This document shows positions 33,032-44,660 of a stretch of 64,000 bases of DNA, piece by piece (the first letter of the stretch is position 1; each line of letters begins with the position of its first letter). The position numbers were made by a program, and so were the translations under genes. Origin of the DNA: Vitellaria paradoxa (Eukaryota > Streptophyta > Magnoliopsida > Ericales > Sapotaceae); the NCBI GenBank assembly GCA_019916065.1, contig CM034236.1, forward strand, positions 24,438,358-24,502,357, in the 5' to 3' direction. A model generated the notes under the pieces. That model saw nothing but the letters and a program-made list of their open reading frames with translations. It was not told where the DNA came from and did not search any database.

Positions 33032-34702
33032 GCTTCTAATAGAAGAAATAGGAGAGAAATCCAAAAGCATTAATTTCATTTCAATTTGAATGATATTTCA
33101 GCTATTCATATGGAATTAGTCAACACCATGAGCAAAAATTATCATAAGCAAAGTTTAAAATTTAAAATTTTATAAGAAATGTGAAACTTGCCAAATGTGT
33201 GAAATGAATGTGAATGAATAACAGCTTTTAGCTCTATCAATCTTAACATACATCTTTAGAACTTCATTTAATTCTGAACTTTGCATTCCATTTCATTCCC
33301 AAGTTTTGACTTCAAATCTCACCTTGGAATTCACTCCAAAGAAAATAGAGTACACAAGGTTTCACTCAAGATGCCCCTTATTAAGAGTAAATGTTCATCA
33401 AATTCTAGAAGGTGGCATCAACAAGTCAAAAACGATGTATTCAAGAAAGAATTAGACTTGGCATAACTCCATGAAGGAATGATGTAGCATGGTAATTTCA
33501 GAATTTTCACCATGATTCCCTAACTCCTAAATTTCACAATTGAATGAAAATTCTTTCAAAGATCAATTAGGACTTGCAATGGGTTGTAATGGGGCCATGA
33601 GGTTTAATAAGGTAATAGAAGGGAAGGATAAGGAATTCAAAAACTGATTTGGAACACTGAAATAAACTTTCTTCCACCCTTCTCCAATTCTTTTTTTTTT
33701 TTGAAATTTATCTCAAGTGAATGTATTTCAAAATTAAAACAGTTTCCACCTTTTTGATTTTCTTTTTATTAACAATTTCCCTTAACATTTTCTTTTTCCT
33801 CATTCCATTCATTTTTCTTTCTTCTCACCTCCAAATCCCAAAATGTTGTTCATTTCTCTTCCTTAATATTTTCAGTGTATTCCAATCTGTTAGGGAAGGC
33901 TAAAGAGCATTCATAATGGTTAAGGGTATGATGTGGTAAGAATAAAGAAGTATGAATGCTCTAATAAAGCTCAAACTTGGCTCCAAGGATGATGTTCATC
34001 AAATAAAAGGAAAATTTTTTTTTTGTTAAGCTCAAAAGATAAGAAAAATGGCCTAATATCATTTCTTTGGTTTCATTTCATTCAACCATAAAAACTAAGA
34101 ATCAGAAGTCTAGTTCCATTCTTCCATCACTTCACAAACACCCAAAGCAAAATAGTATAAATGGAGTTATTGAAGGAATTTGAAGTGCAAAAAGCTTGAG
34201 CTTTTGGAAAGCCCTTAGAGTAAATGAAGTCTCTCATGAACAAAGTTTAAGGCTCAAATATCTCACTTCAGGTTTTAAGTCTCCACTATATCTAGAAATC
34301 CATAAAACACATTATTCATTCATAAATTCATTCTTCAAGACAAATGTTAGATCAACAATCCTCAAACTAAATCCATTCACACACTTTTCAACTTAAAAAC
34401 ACATGGCAATCACAACAACTCTTTAAAATTTCCATACTTCAACTCAGCTCAATCCAATTTATGCAAATGACATCACTAATTCCAAGAAAACAGAAATTTC
34501 ATTCATTCCAAGTTGTAAGTTCAAAGTCATAGGTAGCAAAAGTAAAACAAAACAACTTAAACCTAATCAAAAGAAACAAACAGCAGGAACATTAATCCAA
34601 ATCCTATTGTTGACAAAACATATTTGAAATATTCTGAAGATTTGCTGTCAAAAATCTGGTTTCAAGGACAAAAGAGTCTGGATCATGGCTGAAGTACTGA
34701 AA
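33032..34702 (-). other. noncoding 3' region of element E
   Basis: Colinear in patches with 1-1428 of P (for example AAGTCAAAAACGAT at about 33425, T-run at 33690-33704). No gene is seen. Confidence 0.6.
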
Positions 34703-35263
34703 TTAAGCATTTCTCCCTTCTTGATTCCATTCGAATATGCTCTCCACCATTCGAATAAGCTTTTGCTGCCCCTGTCTCAGCTCACTCACGTCCCTCATTA
34801 GTACTTCTTGATTTTTCTGGATTAATGTCAACTTCTCCTCTGTGCTCATAGGGACTGCTTCAGTTGCCTCCTCCTCTGCTGGCTGCTGCTGGTTGTTCTC
34901 AACTGCAGGTGGAGTAGCCTTCTTCAATTGTCCTCGACTTCGATTCATAGATATCTTGTCTATCAAAGGAGCAGCTTTCACAATGGCCATTCCTGCCTCT
35001 TCCTCTATTCCCAAAAAGTGCTGAATTATCTCTGTAATTAAACCTCCAAAAGGCAGCCCAGCAGTGGATTCTGGTTTCTCTACCACATGAGAAATAACCA
35101 ACCAAATGTGGTAAGGTAAATCCATGGGAATGCCTAACAACAACTTTCCCATAATCATGGCTTGTTCAAGAGTGATGGTTGACTTGTAAGCATGTGGCAG
35201 AAATAAAGAACAGACTAGCATGTGAAGGATATTACTTTTGGGAGTAATTCCTGGCTTGGACAT
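34703..35263 (-). pseudogene. element E: C-terminal part of the third-ORF protein
   Basis: 187 open codons related to the third ORF of P: LHMLVCSLFLP, then EQAMIMGKLLLGIPMDLPYH, then AGLPFGGLITEII, an acidic/glutamine linker and a C-terminal coiled-coil-like tail (LIQKNQEVLMRDVSELRQG). The frame is open upstream of the Met to the junction with LTR sequence at about 35280, so the ATG used here is not the native start; the N-terminal half is deleted. No stop lies within the retained part. Function unknown. Confidence 0.75.
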
Positions 35264-35278
35264 CCTAGCAGTGGTCCA

Positions 35279-36451
35279 TTGAGCTTGACAAGTTTAATAC
35301 CAATCCGAATGAATTTCAAGTGCCAAGAGTTTATAAATTACCAAATCAATTTGTTCTGATTTTTGAGAAAATTAATTTCAATTGAAACAAACCATGGATT
35401 AAACACTCAATGTGCATAACCTATTTTAAGGACAATAGGAGTTCTAATTCTAGCAACCCACATACAACAATGTCATGAGAGTTCTGAGTTAAGCAACACC
35501 TATGAACTCATCAATAGGATATACAAAGTTGGATTAATCGGGTCTTGAATCAATGAGTTCTAAGACACCCAGCTGCAAATTGACTTGATAACCATAAGAA
35601 CTCAAAGTAAATCCATGAAGTTCGGCCACTTGAGATTCATTGGAAAGGTATTACCCTTACCTTGGCCCAAGAAGACTTAGCCGAGCATGTTAAAAAGAAG
35701 AAAAACAGAAGTGGAAATCTGATTCCAAGACATTACAATCTGAAATTGAAAGTTTAATGGAAACAGAACTGAAAATCTGATTACAGAAATTGGAATGAAT
35801 TCAAAGTGTAAATCTCAAAAACTCTAATGCCGAAATGAAATTCCAATGTAAAACTATGAACTCTCAATGAATTTCTCTCCAAAACTCTCTCTACAAAAGT
35901 TGAATCTCTTTTCCCAATCTTTTCTGTTTTTTTTCGTGTGTCTTCACTCCCCTTCTCTCTTCCTTCTCTCTCCTCCCTTTCTCTCTCCTCTAACCGAATG
36001 TTCCCTTCATGATGGCTCCTTCTCTCTCCTATATCTTTTTTTACTGATTTGCCCTCCCTGGATTGCAGGTTACATCACATGGGGAAGTTGGGGTCACATG
36101 AAATTCGTTGCTGTGAAGAAGCTTATATTCGAATACAGTAAAACCATATTTGAATATGATCCCCTGCTGCAGAAATTTCCAGAATAGTGATTCTGATCTC
36201 TTTGCATTGATTTCAACTGAATTTTCTTCTTCTTCTGAAATAGCTTCAATCCTTTGATGTGTTGTGCAGCATGCTTTCTTCTCAACATCCTCAATGTAGC
36301 TTAATTTCTTGTTTTTGTGATGGAAATCAACACATATTCCACTTTGGAGATATGGAGATGAAATCTGCACAAAACATAGATTTTATATCTTTTTATGATG
36401 TGTACAAGTGTAATTTGAATGTATAAATATGTAACAATTGATGTCCAATCA
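35279..36451 (-). mobile_element. element E, 5' LTR lacking its 3' end
   Basis: Matches 31822-32993 of the left LTR at an offset of about 3457. It starts abruptly after TTGAGC (35279-35284), a 6-bp sequence also present at that place in the intact LTR (31822-31827), so the join is at a microhomology. The missing part would hold the rest of the LTR and the PBS. Confidence 0.9.
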
Positions 36452-36456
36452 TTCAT

Positions 36457-36984
36457 GTTAACATTTAACTTGAACTGGTTAAAAGAGTCTGGCAGTGACT
36501 CAAGGATGATATCAACTTGGGAATCTCCATCAATTTCAACCCCAAGGACCTCCAATATGTTTAAATAATCCATTATTTTTAAAACATGTTCTTCTACTGG
36601 AGTTCTTTTAGCTATCTTAGTGTTCAATAATGCTCTCATGGCAGTCTACCTAGCAGGCTTGCTCTGTTCCCCAAACATCTCCTTAAGGTTGAACATGATA
36701 TCATCAGCAGTAGTCATGTTCTGGTGTTGTTGCTGTAAGACATTGGACATCGATGCTAGAATATAACACCGAGCCATCTCATCAGCCTTCACCCATTTTA
36801 CGTGACAATCACGCACCTTTTGAGATGCACCTTCTTTTGGTAATATTGGACATTCAGTAGTAAGAACAGATTTGTACCCCTCAACAGTGAGTACAATATC
36901 CAGATTCCGTTTCCAATCAACATAATTGGGCCTAGTGAGCTTGTTTTGATTGAGTATGATAGAGAGAGGATTAAATAATGACAT
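36457..36984 (-). pseudogene. copia copy 2: gag N-terminal half
   Basis: Starts MSLFNPLSIILNQNKL at 36984, with NYVDWKRNLDIVLTVEGYK and WVKADEMARCYILASMSNVL, typical of plant copia gag (UBN2-like). It runs through NLKEMFGEQSKPAR to a stop at 36646-36648, then in the same direction ALLNTKIAKRTPVEEHVLKI and a segment on to 36457, where E interrupts. The upstream start is supported by the identical start in copy 4 (54455). Confidence 0.88.
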
Positions 36985-38937
36985 CTAATAAAAAATAAAA
37001 AAATATTAAGTATGGATGCAAACAAAAAAAAATATACTTTTGTTATTCATTATCTAATAGTGTTATCCTCAAGACACTATAAATGAATACAAAAGGACTT
37101 AATCCATATAAATAACATGCTTCGTGGGGAAGTCAAATGCCACTTATATGATTAAGAGGATGATATTCTTTACAATATTGACTAGGCATCTCATACCATA
37201 TGATATTATAATACCCTCCATTTGGTCTTCAAAAGTAAAATAACTAAGTCGTGGGGACAATAGTTATTTTTCCTTTGATCAAGTGCACACCATTATCTCT
37301 AATGAAAGACAACCGTTGTAAGCAAGTGTTCTCGTGGGAAGAATCACACTCACACCGTCTTAATCATCCTTATCCTAAGAGATTCAATCTTGTAACCAAT
37401 GAGAATAAGCACCTTTCATGGGGAACGATCACTCGAAGATGACTCGAGATGCTTATCCTCATCTTACTATGAACCAATAATGGAAGACCAACACTTGAAT
37501 TTTAAATTTGAGGATACTTTAAAATTTATTATTCATGTCTTGCTTTCTTTTATTTTCAAAAAATAAAATTTAATTTTTAAAAAGACTTTCTTTTACAAAA
37601 TTTCAAAGCAAGTTATGAATGACTTTTCCTTTTTTTTTAAGTTCATGGATTTAAAAAAAAGTGTTTTTCTAGCATGCATGCACAACATGTATATTATCAA
37701 ATATAATAACATCACACGCAATATAAATATGCATAAATGTAAACAACATCTCTCTTTTGGTTTCTAGTCTACAATAGAAAATCTATGCAAAATCTATAAC
37801 ATAAGGTTGAACTCGGCCTCCTTAGTCTCATTCTTCCTCTTCGTTTCTTCAACATTCAAAAATTACATAATTCCTATGCCCATGAATGGGCGTACATAAT
37901 TTCTAAATAGTTGGAAGAGAAAAATAAAAAAAAATGAAGAAATAGGGAAACCAATAAATTTGCCCTTTCACGGGAAAACTAGGTTTACTGCCCTGTACAA
38001 GCCTTCCACAGAAATTTATACAATGTTTTCTTATTGACCAACTGAAAGAGAGATCCCCAGGTCACATTTATAACAAGCATATATAACCATTCATAACCAA
38101 ACAATTTTAAACGACAATAAAATTGTAACACATGAATTATTATGGAAAGTTTAGAATTAATAACAATTATTAATTCCCAACTTTATATTAATTAATTGCA
38201 AATCTTTAATCATACATTAAAGAATGTCCAGAACTAGAGAAAAAAAAATTAGGAAAGATTGGCTTCGTTTTGAACCAAAAACCTTATTTTCAAAACTTTT
38301 AAACAACCTATAATTTTAAAAATATTTAAAATATTCAAAAATTGGATTTTAATTTTTAAAACTATTGTTTAGGTTGTTAGATAGTTACAGAAAAAAATTG
38401 GGTTCAAAACAAATTTATTTTGATGCCAAAACGGCCAAATAACGCAGTTTTTAGAAAAATAGATAGGCAAACAGAGCCCTAGTCTAATTCTAGCACTTGG
38501 AAGGCTTGCTGCCAGCTGTGTACGTCAGTTATGGTGTACCGAGAAGCGTGGAATAAAAACTCACAAAAGGAAACCTTTCCAAACCGTGATTCCTACACGG
38601 GTAACGCGCTAGAATTCTAAACCTTTTAGGATTATGCAAGACACCACAATCTTCCTCCCGTAGGATTAGGATTCCAGTGAACCTTTCATGGCCACCGGAA
38701 ATTTCTTTTTTTTTTTTGAGAAATAATTTAAAAAAATAATTAAAAAAAAAACAGAAAAAACCCTTTTGTTGTGTAAACCCGTTCTTGGTGAGGATTTCTC
38801 TTTCCTCTCATCCTAACTAAAATCTAATTTTAATTAATATTCTGGATAGCAACTAATCAATACAACTTGCATAAATAAATTAAAACTTAATTTAATTCCA
38901 TGAACAAATAAGAAGTTATAAAGAATCATGCAAGACT
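36985..38937 (-). other. copia copy 2: long 5' leader
   Basis: About 1.95 kb between PBS and gag without a long frame. It is shared in full with copy 4 (54456-56450), in part with copy 3 (41101-42140) and in a fragment with copy 1 (23077-23258). It contains A/T homopolymers (37621, 38708) and the patch AGCATGCATGCACAACATG (37670). Confidence 0.75.
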
Positions 38938-38949
38938 GCTCTGATACCA
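38938..38949 (-). promoter_or_regulatory. copia PBS (initiator tRNA-Met)
   Basis: The minus strand reads TGGTATCAGAGC, the standard plant copia primer site, 2 bp from the LTR. Copies: 56451-56462 (one mismatch) and about 42142-42153. Confidence 0.88.
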
Positions 38950-38951
38950 AT

Positions 38952-40231
38952 TGTTGGAATTAAGAACGCAGTGGAATAGGTTTTAAAAAAAAAATTTCGG
39001 ATTGATCATGCGTGAAAAATTATAAACTCCTTCATATAATTGTATTCAAAATACAAAAGCGAAATTAAATTAGTAAACAAAACTAACCTTTTGTTATTTC
39101 TTGATTTGATCTTGCTTTCTTGAACTTCTCTTCTTCTGACGGTTAAGACGCCTAGGTTTTCCGCTCTTTCTCCTATTAGGATCCTCTCAAGGTTTTCTGA
39201 TGTCTAGGGTCGTGTGGACAACCTAACAGACTGATCCTTTATATAGGCAAGAGCAGAAGACCTAGGTGCAAATAAACTTAAGGTGGCTAATTAGGAAATT
39301 ACCCATAATTATCTTATAATTACAAATACATCCCCTAATAATTATACGTTACACCACTAAAAAGGTATAATTGAACTCCAACCCCAGTTTATTGAAATAA
39401 TTTCACAAAATACGTTATTCACTCTTTAGTTCTGCAATTGAGCCGCACCACCAGATATTGAGACAATTAGAATTAAGAAGCTATCCAATTCTAATTGATA
39501 CCTCCCTCCACGTTCTAAGAACTATTATTCTAATCATTTTGTGTTGGTCACCATCTTAATAACATATTATTATGATGACTGGATCTGGATTTAATGATTA
39601 GTTAATATTCTTAATATGAATAATATCCTATCTCAAATGAGATTGTAGATTCCATCTTTATAGTGTATGTTCCCTAGTTTTATATAATGATTTCCCAAAA
39701 CACTGAGGTGTTGGCCTAATGATAATCAACCTCACTCCTAATGAATTAAAGTCATCATTACATAAAATAGTGTCCATCACTATCTCAGGATTTAGAGCAA
39801 TTGCTCAGAGTGAACATTAGAAATACATCAATGCAGATAGCATAGCTTAGATGCGTTTCTCATCATTGTCCTGTTCAATGTCTTTCACACCAACACTTTA
39901 GATTCAAAGTCCACTACTCTAATGATTGAGATAAATCATTCTATCGTATAGAAATCTAAAATGTTACAATCTTTTAGTTGAAATGTCCCTATCTCAACAC
40001 TGACTGTGAACAAATCTAGATTGATTAATACTTAGATTCATATCTCTTGTGTATGAAACACTTTCATGCAGATGAATCAAGTTCATTAATCAATCAAGGA
40101 TTACATTTATCACATGAAATATATGCATCCATAAATAATAAAGAAACTTTAGATAAACTAAATAATAATTCTTTGCTAAAATAAAATTAGTTCATCATTT
40201 AATATATGACTTTAGGGCATACATCCCAACA
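38952..40231 (-). mobile_element. copia copy 2, 5' LTR
   Basis: TGTTGGAATTAAG to CATCCCAACA, 1280 bp, followed by the target duplication ATTAT. Confidence 0.95.
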
Positions 40232-40244
40232 ATTATCACCTACC

Positions 40245-40509
40245 AAAATGAGAATTGTTTTTATTACTAAACACTAAACCTTTTATTTTTTGTTGGGTTA
40301 ATTATACAGAGAGAATATTCTACTTTCATTCTCTCTCTATCTCTCTAAAACAACAGTGCAGATAGAGTTAATTATGCTGAGAGAAAAGACTCTACTTTTG
40401 TTCTCCCTCTATCTCTCTCTATAGCAACTGTACAGATAGTAAAAGTTTGATTTTTTTTTTAAATTTTGTTATTTTAATCAAATAACTATTGTGAATGAAT
40501 GTTTATTAT
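40245..40509 (+). repeat. right copy of the tandem duplication at the copia 2 target
   Basis: Matches 24526-24790. After each copy the sequence continues CACCTAC (40237-40243 for the left copy, 40510-40516 for the right), so the pre-insertion locus was a direct tandem repeat of about 273 bp. Confidence 0.85.
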
Positions 40510-41100
40510 CACCTACTAAATTGACACATGCATTCTGAGAATACCAATGAGAACTGATTGGCATGAAATTTCATAATTTTTAATATTTATGAACATTTTG
40601 TAAGTTTGTAAATATTTACAAAAAGTAGTTTATTAGACTTTTATAATTTGAGAAATTTTATTTTCATAGAAAAATTGACTTCTTATTTTCTTTTTGGGAG
40701 CAGAGTTTCCAATTAATTTGAAAATTTTCCATAAATAATCTTACTCAAAATCAAAAAGGAAAAACAAAATAGTTTTTCTTCAAAAAATATCATTGAAAGA
40801 GGATACTTCTGTTGGGAACCATCCTATTTTGATTAGATGACTCATAACCGCCATGATGTTAGCCTCCTTGGATCCATTATGTGTTGCATTTCATCTTCTG
40901 TTCTAAGTGGCTTTTATCTTTTGAATTTTTTTACAACTTGATTTTTGTCAAAATGTGTCTGAACCATATTTACATTACCGTTGATCTCTTTTTGATTAGT
41001 AATTTTTATTTTTATTCTTGCAAGTTATTTTTACATTTGAAGTTTTTATTGGTGAAATTATGTTTTTATGCTTTAAGCATGGGCAATTTCTAGTATTTAA
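40510..41100. other. unassigned AT-rich stretch
   Basis: No credible frame (a 70-codon frame at 40881 is F/L-rich low complexity). No match elsewhere in the window. Confidence 0.4.
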
Positions 41101-43437
41101 TATTACACAAAGCCTATGCTCACGAATGGGCATACATGATTTCTAAATAATTTAAAAAATAAAGGAAAAAAGTGGGAAAACCAATAAACCTGCCCTTCTT
41201 GGGAAAACCAAGTTAGACTTGCATATAAATTTATACAACCCTTTCCTATTGACCAACCAAAAGAGAGATGAACCAACACATTTATATCATGCACATAACA
41301 CTATCATAACAAAACAATTTTAAAAGATAATAAAATTGTAAGATATGAAAATTTTGCAAAATTTAGGACTAATGGAAATTATTAATTTCTAACTTTATAT
41401 TAATTAATTGCACATCTTTAATGATACATTAAAGAATGTTTGGAACTAAAGAAAATAAATAGGAAAAAACTTGACATCATTCTAGACCAAGAAACTTATT
41501 TTCAAAACTTTTAAACAATCCATACTTTTAAAAATATTTAAAATATTCAAAAACTAAATTTTAATTTTTAAAAACATACATTAGGTTGTTAGGAAGTTAC
41601 AGAAAAATTTAGGATCAAAACTACTTGTTTTGACACTAGAATGGCTTTTTGGAATTTAAATCAAACAAAAAACCCCTTGGTCTTTCTAGCCATGGCTTGA
41701 GTGGAGCCACCAGTCCTAAGTTAAACCTCAATCAAGCCTTGCGTGGCTTGCTACATTCTAGCGTTTGTGTGTTTAATTTCCTTCGCCGGATTAGGGTTCT
41801 GGTGAACCCTTCACTAGCCGACGCCACAGGACCTCTTTTTTTTTTTTGTTTCTTTCTTTCTTTTTTTTTTTCTTAAGAAACAAGTTTAAAAAATAAAAAA
41901 CTTTCAAAACTTTTTTGTTTGTTGTCTAATCCAACTCTTTGGCCAAACAACAAAAGAAAAAAAAATATTGACAAACCTCTTTTTTTCCTGATGAGGATTT
42001 TTTCTTTCCTTATTAATTAAAATCTACTTTTAATTAATATTCTACACAACAATTAATTAATACAACTTGCATATATTAAATAAATTAAAATCAATTTAAT
42101 TCCATGAACAAATAAGAAGTTATAAAAAATTAAGCATGATCACACTGATACCAATTGACGGAATTAGGAATGCAGTAGAATAGGTTTTTTAAAAATTTAT
42201 TTGGGATCAACCATGTATGAAAGAACATAAACTCCATATATCTTTGTGTTTGAAAAACAAAAATGAAATCAAGACAATAATCAAAACTGACCTTTTGATG
42301 TTTCTTGAATTGATCTTGATTTGTTGAAGAACTCTGGTTTTTCGATGGTCACAACTCCCAAGTCTTTTACTATTTTTCCTGTCAAAATTCTCTTAGAACT
42401 TTTTTGATGTCTAGGGTTGTGTGGGTGACTAAAAAGAGTATCCTTTTATATAGTTAAGAGTAGGGACCTAGGTGTAAATAAATTTAAGTTAACTAATTAG
42501 GAAATTACCTATAATTATCTCATAATTATGAATACATCCCTTAATAATTATACCTCACTCCACTAAAAAGGTATAACTGAACTTCAACCCCAGTCTACTG
42601 AAATAATCTCATAAAATACCTTGTTCACTGTTTTATTCTGCATTTATGCCTCTCCACTAGATATCGAGACAACTGAAATTAAGAAGCTATCTAATTCTAA
42701 TTGATAGCTCCCTCCGTATTCTAAGAACTATTATTCTAATCATCTTGTGTTGGTCATCATTTCAATAACATATTATTAAGATGACCCAATCCAAATTTAA
42801 TGATTAGTTAACATTCTTAATATCTATAATATCTTTATTTCAAATGAGATTTTGGATTCCTTTTTGATAGTGTATGTTCCCTAATTTTATGTAATGACTT
42901 CCTAAAACATTAAGGTGTTGGCTTAATGATAATCAACCTTACTCTTGATGAATTGAAATCATCATCACATAAAATATCTTCCATCACTATCTGATGATTA
43001 AGAGTAATTGCTTAGAGTGAACACAAAAATTACATAAATGCAGATAGCATAGCTTAGATGTATTTCTTGTCATTGTCTTGTTTAGTATCTTCAACACCAA
43101 CATTTTAGATTTAGAGTCCACTACTTTAATGATTGAGATAAATTATTTTATTAGATAGAAATATATAATTTTATAGTTTTTCAATTGAGATGTCCCCATC
43201 TTGTCACTAACTACAGAAAAATCTAGATTGATTAATACTTACATTCATATCTCCTGTGCATGAAATACTTTCATACACTTAAATCAAGTTCCTTAATCAA
43301 TGAAGGATTACGTTCATCACATGAAATACATGCATCCACACAAAATAAAGAAACCATAAATAAACTAATAAATATTATTTATTAAAATAAAATCAATGCG
43401 TGATCTAATAAATGATTTCAGGGCATACATCCCAACA
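41101..43437 (-). mobile_element. copia copy 3: truncated, leader plus 5' LTR
   Basis: 41101-42140 matches the leader of copies 2 and 4 from ATGCCTATGCCCA-like sequence to the PBS (about 42142-42153). LTR 42156-43437 starts TGACGGAATTAGG, with TGTTGG damaged, and ends CATCCCAACA. Coding regions and the other LTR are missing; the left break at about 41101 is unmarked. It is more diverged than copies 2 and 4. Confidence 0.88.
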
Positions 43438-44660
43438 CCACACACATTAAACTAACGTATGACAAACTCTTAGTGTTAAAAGAAGAGGTTTGCTTGAAAG
43501 AGTCTGGAACACTTGGAGTCAAAGGCTCCTTCCTTCCACTATCGAATATATTATCTAGGTAATGACTATTTCCTTGGTCAATTGTTTCTAACTATGTGTC
43601 ATCATCTAAAAAAGATTCATCAAAACTATGTGCATCGCGATCAAGTATGGCGGGAGGTTTAGGGTCAGGATAATTGATGTATTTGTATCTGAGCTCATCA
43701 TCTACTAAATTCCCATTGGCGTAAAACAAGAATCATATATAAGGGGGTACATTAATGAGTTAATGTGAGTAACATATGCATTAGGGTCAACCTTAAATTG
43801 TATTTCTCCCTTTGGACGTGTGCATTCGTAGAAGGTCTCAAGGGTAGTCCATGCCATTGTTGGGATAAGGTCTATAAACTCACCTTAGGATAGGTTTTCT
43901 AACATATCATGCATCTCAAGCAATAAACCATTATAAAAGAATACAAGGATGTGCTATTAATCAAAACCATGCTCGGGACAAGAGTGCAGAAGTTCATTGA
44001 AGCTCTCCTAACTCTTATAAAATGCTTCACCTATGTTTTGTGAAATTTGTTTTATTTGGTGTTTAAAGGTGAATGTTCTATAGATGGGAGAGAAGTAAGC
44101 AAGGAATGCTCTCTGCAGGTCATTCCAAGTAGATGGAGGTGCAGTAAAGGCATTAAACCAACTACCGGTCAATCTATTCAATGACAAAGGAAAAAATGAT
44201 AGTGTAATGTTTTCATCCATGCTATATTTCATGTAATATGCAATTGTAGACCCAAAATTATCTAAATGGACTATAGGATCCTCATGTTCAAGCCCATTAA
44301 AATTTGGTAGGATGTGAAAAGTCTCAAAGTAAATTCATGTCCTTATAAATCATAAAAAAGACCAATCAAAGATTGGTTGGTGTTGAGTGAGCTAGAATCA
44401 TAACAAAGATAATCCATTTCCAAAATTTTCTTTAATAACTAAATATATATTTTTTAATAAAATCTAATTAATTTTTTATATAAAAAACAATGTTGTAATT
44501 AAATTTTATTATAGAATTCCATTAACAGGGCCAAAAACTTGACCACATTTAGATATTGCAGCTAAAATCAACTCTTAAGTATGAGGGTCAATCTAAGGGA
44601 GAAACCCTTATTCTGAGACATACAATCTTGCTTGGTGAAACCATTCAAAATTTAGTTGGA
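43438..44660 (-). pseudogene. decayed gypsy gag (alpha-like), PBS and LTR trace
   Basis: Minus-strand gag resembling alpha gag: 44008-44232 reads LSFFPLSLNRLTGSWFNAF and APPSTWNDLQRAFLAYFSPI. Further downstream (to about 43780) a region in broken frames matches the PGEAWSFLEFFYEHT part of alpha2. At 44527-44545 GGGCCAAAAACTTGACC is a decayed PBS/LTR-end join, followed by a short LTR-like trace. 43438-43780 shows no recognisable content. Confidence 0.6.

Larger units (their letters stand above)
31477..36451 (-). mobile_element. element E: internally deleted gypsy in copia gag
   Basis: Flanked by the duplication TTCAT (31472-31476 and 36452-36456). Left LTR 31477-32993 is complete; right LTR 35279-36451 lacks about its last 345 bp. 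Between them lie PPT, noncoding DNA and one ORF related to the third ORF of P. PBS, gag, protease, RT and integrase are absent. The two LTRs differ at only a few positions, so insertion is recent relative to copia copy 2. Confidence 0.93.
24791..40231 (-). mobile_element. copia copy 2, full length with two nested insertions
   Basis: LTRs 24791-26068 and 38952-40231, flanked by the 5-bp duplication ATTAT (24786-24790 and 40232-40236). Minus orientation: 5' LTR, PBS to initiator tRNA-Met, about 1.95-kb leader, gag, protease, integrase, RT, RNase H, PPT, 3' LTR, the Ty1/copia order. After removing nested C and E it would be about 8.5 kb. The two LTRs differ at roughly 8 of the first 125 positions, mostly transitions, so the insertion is old. 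Confidence 0.95.
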
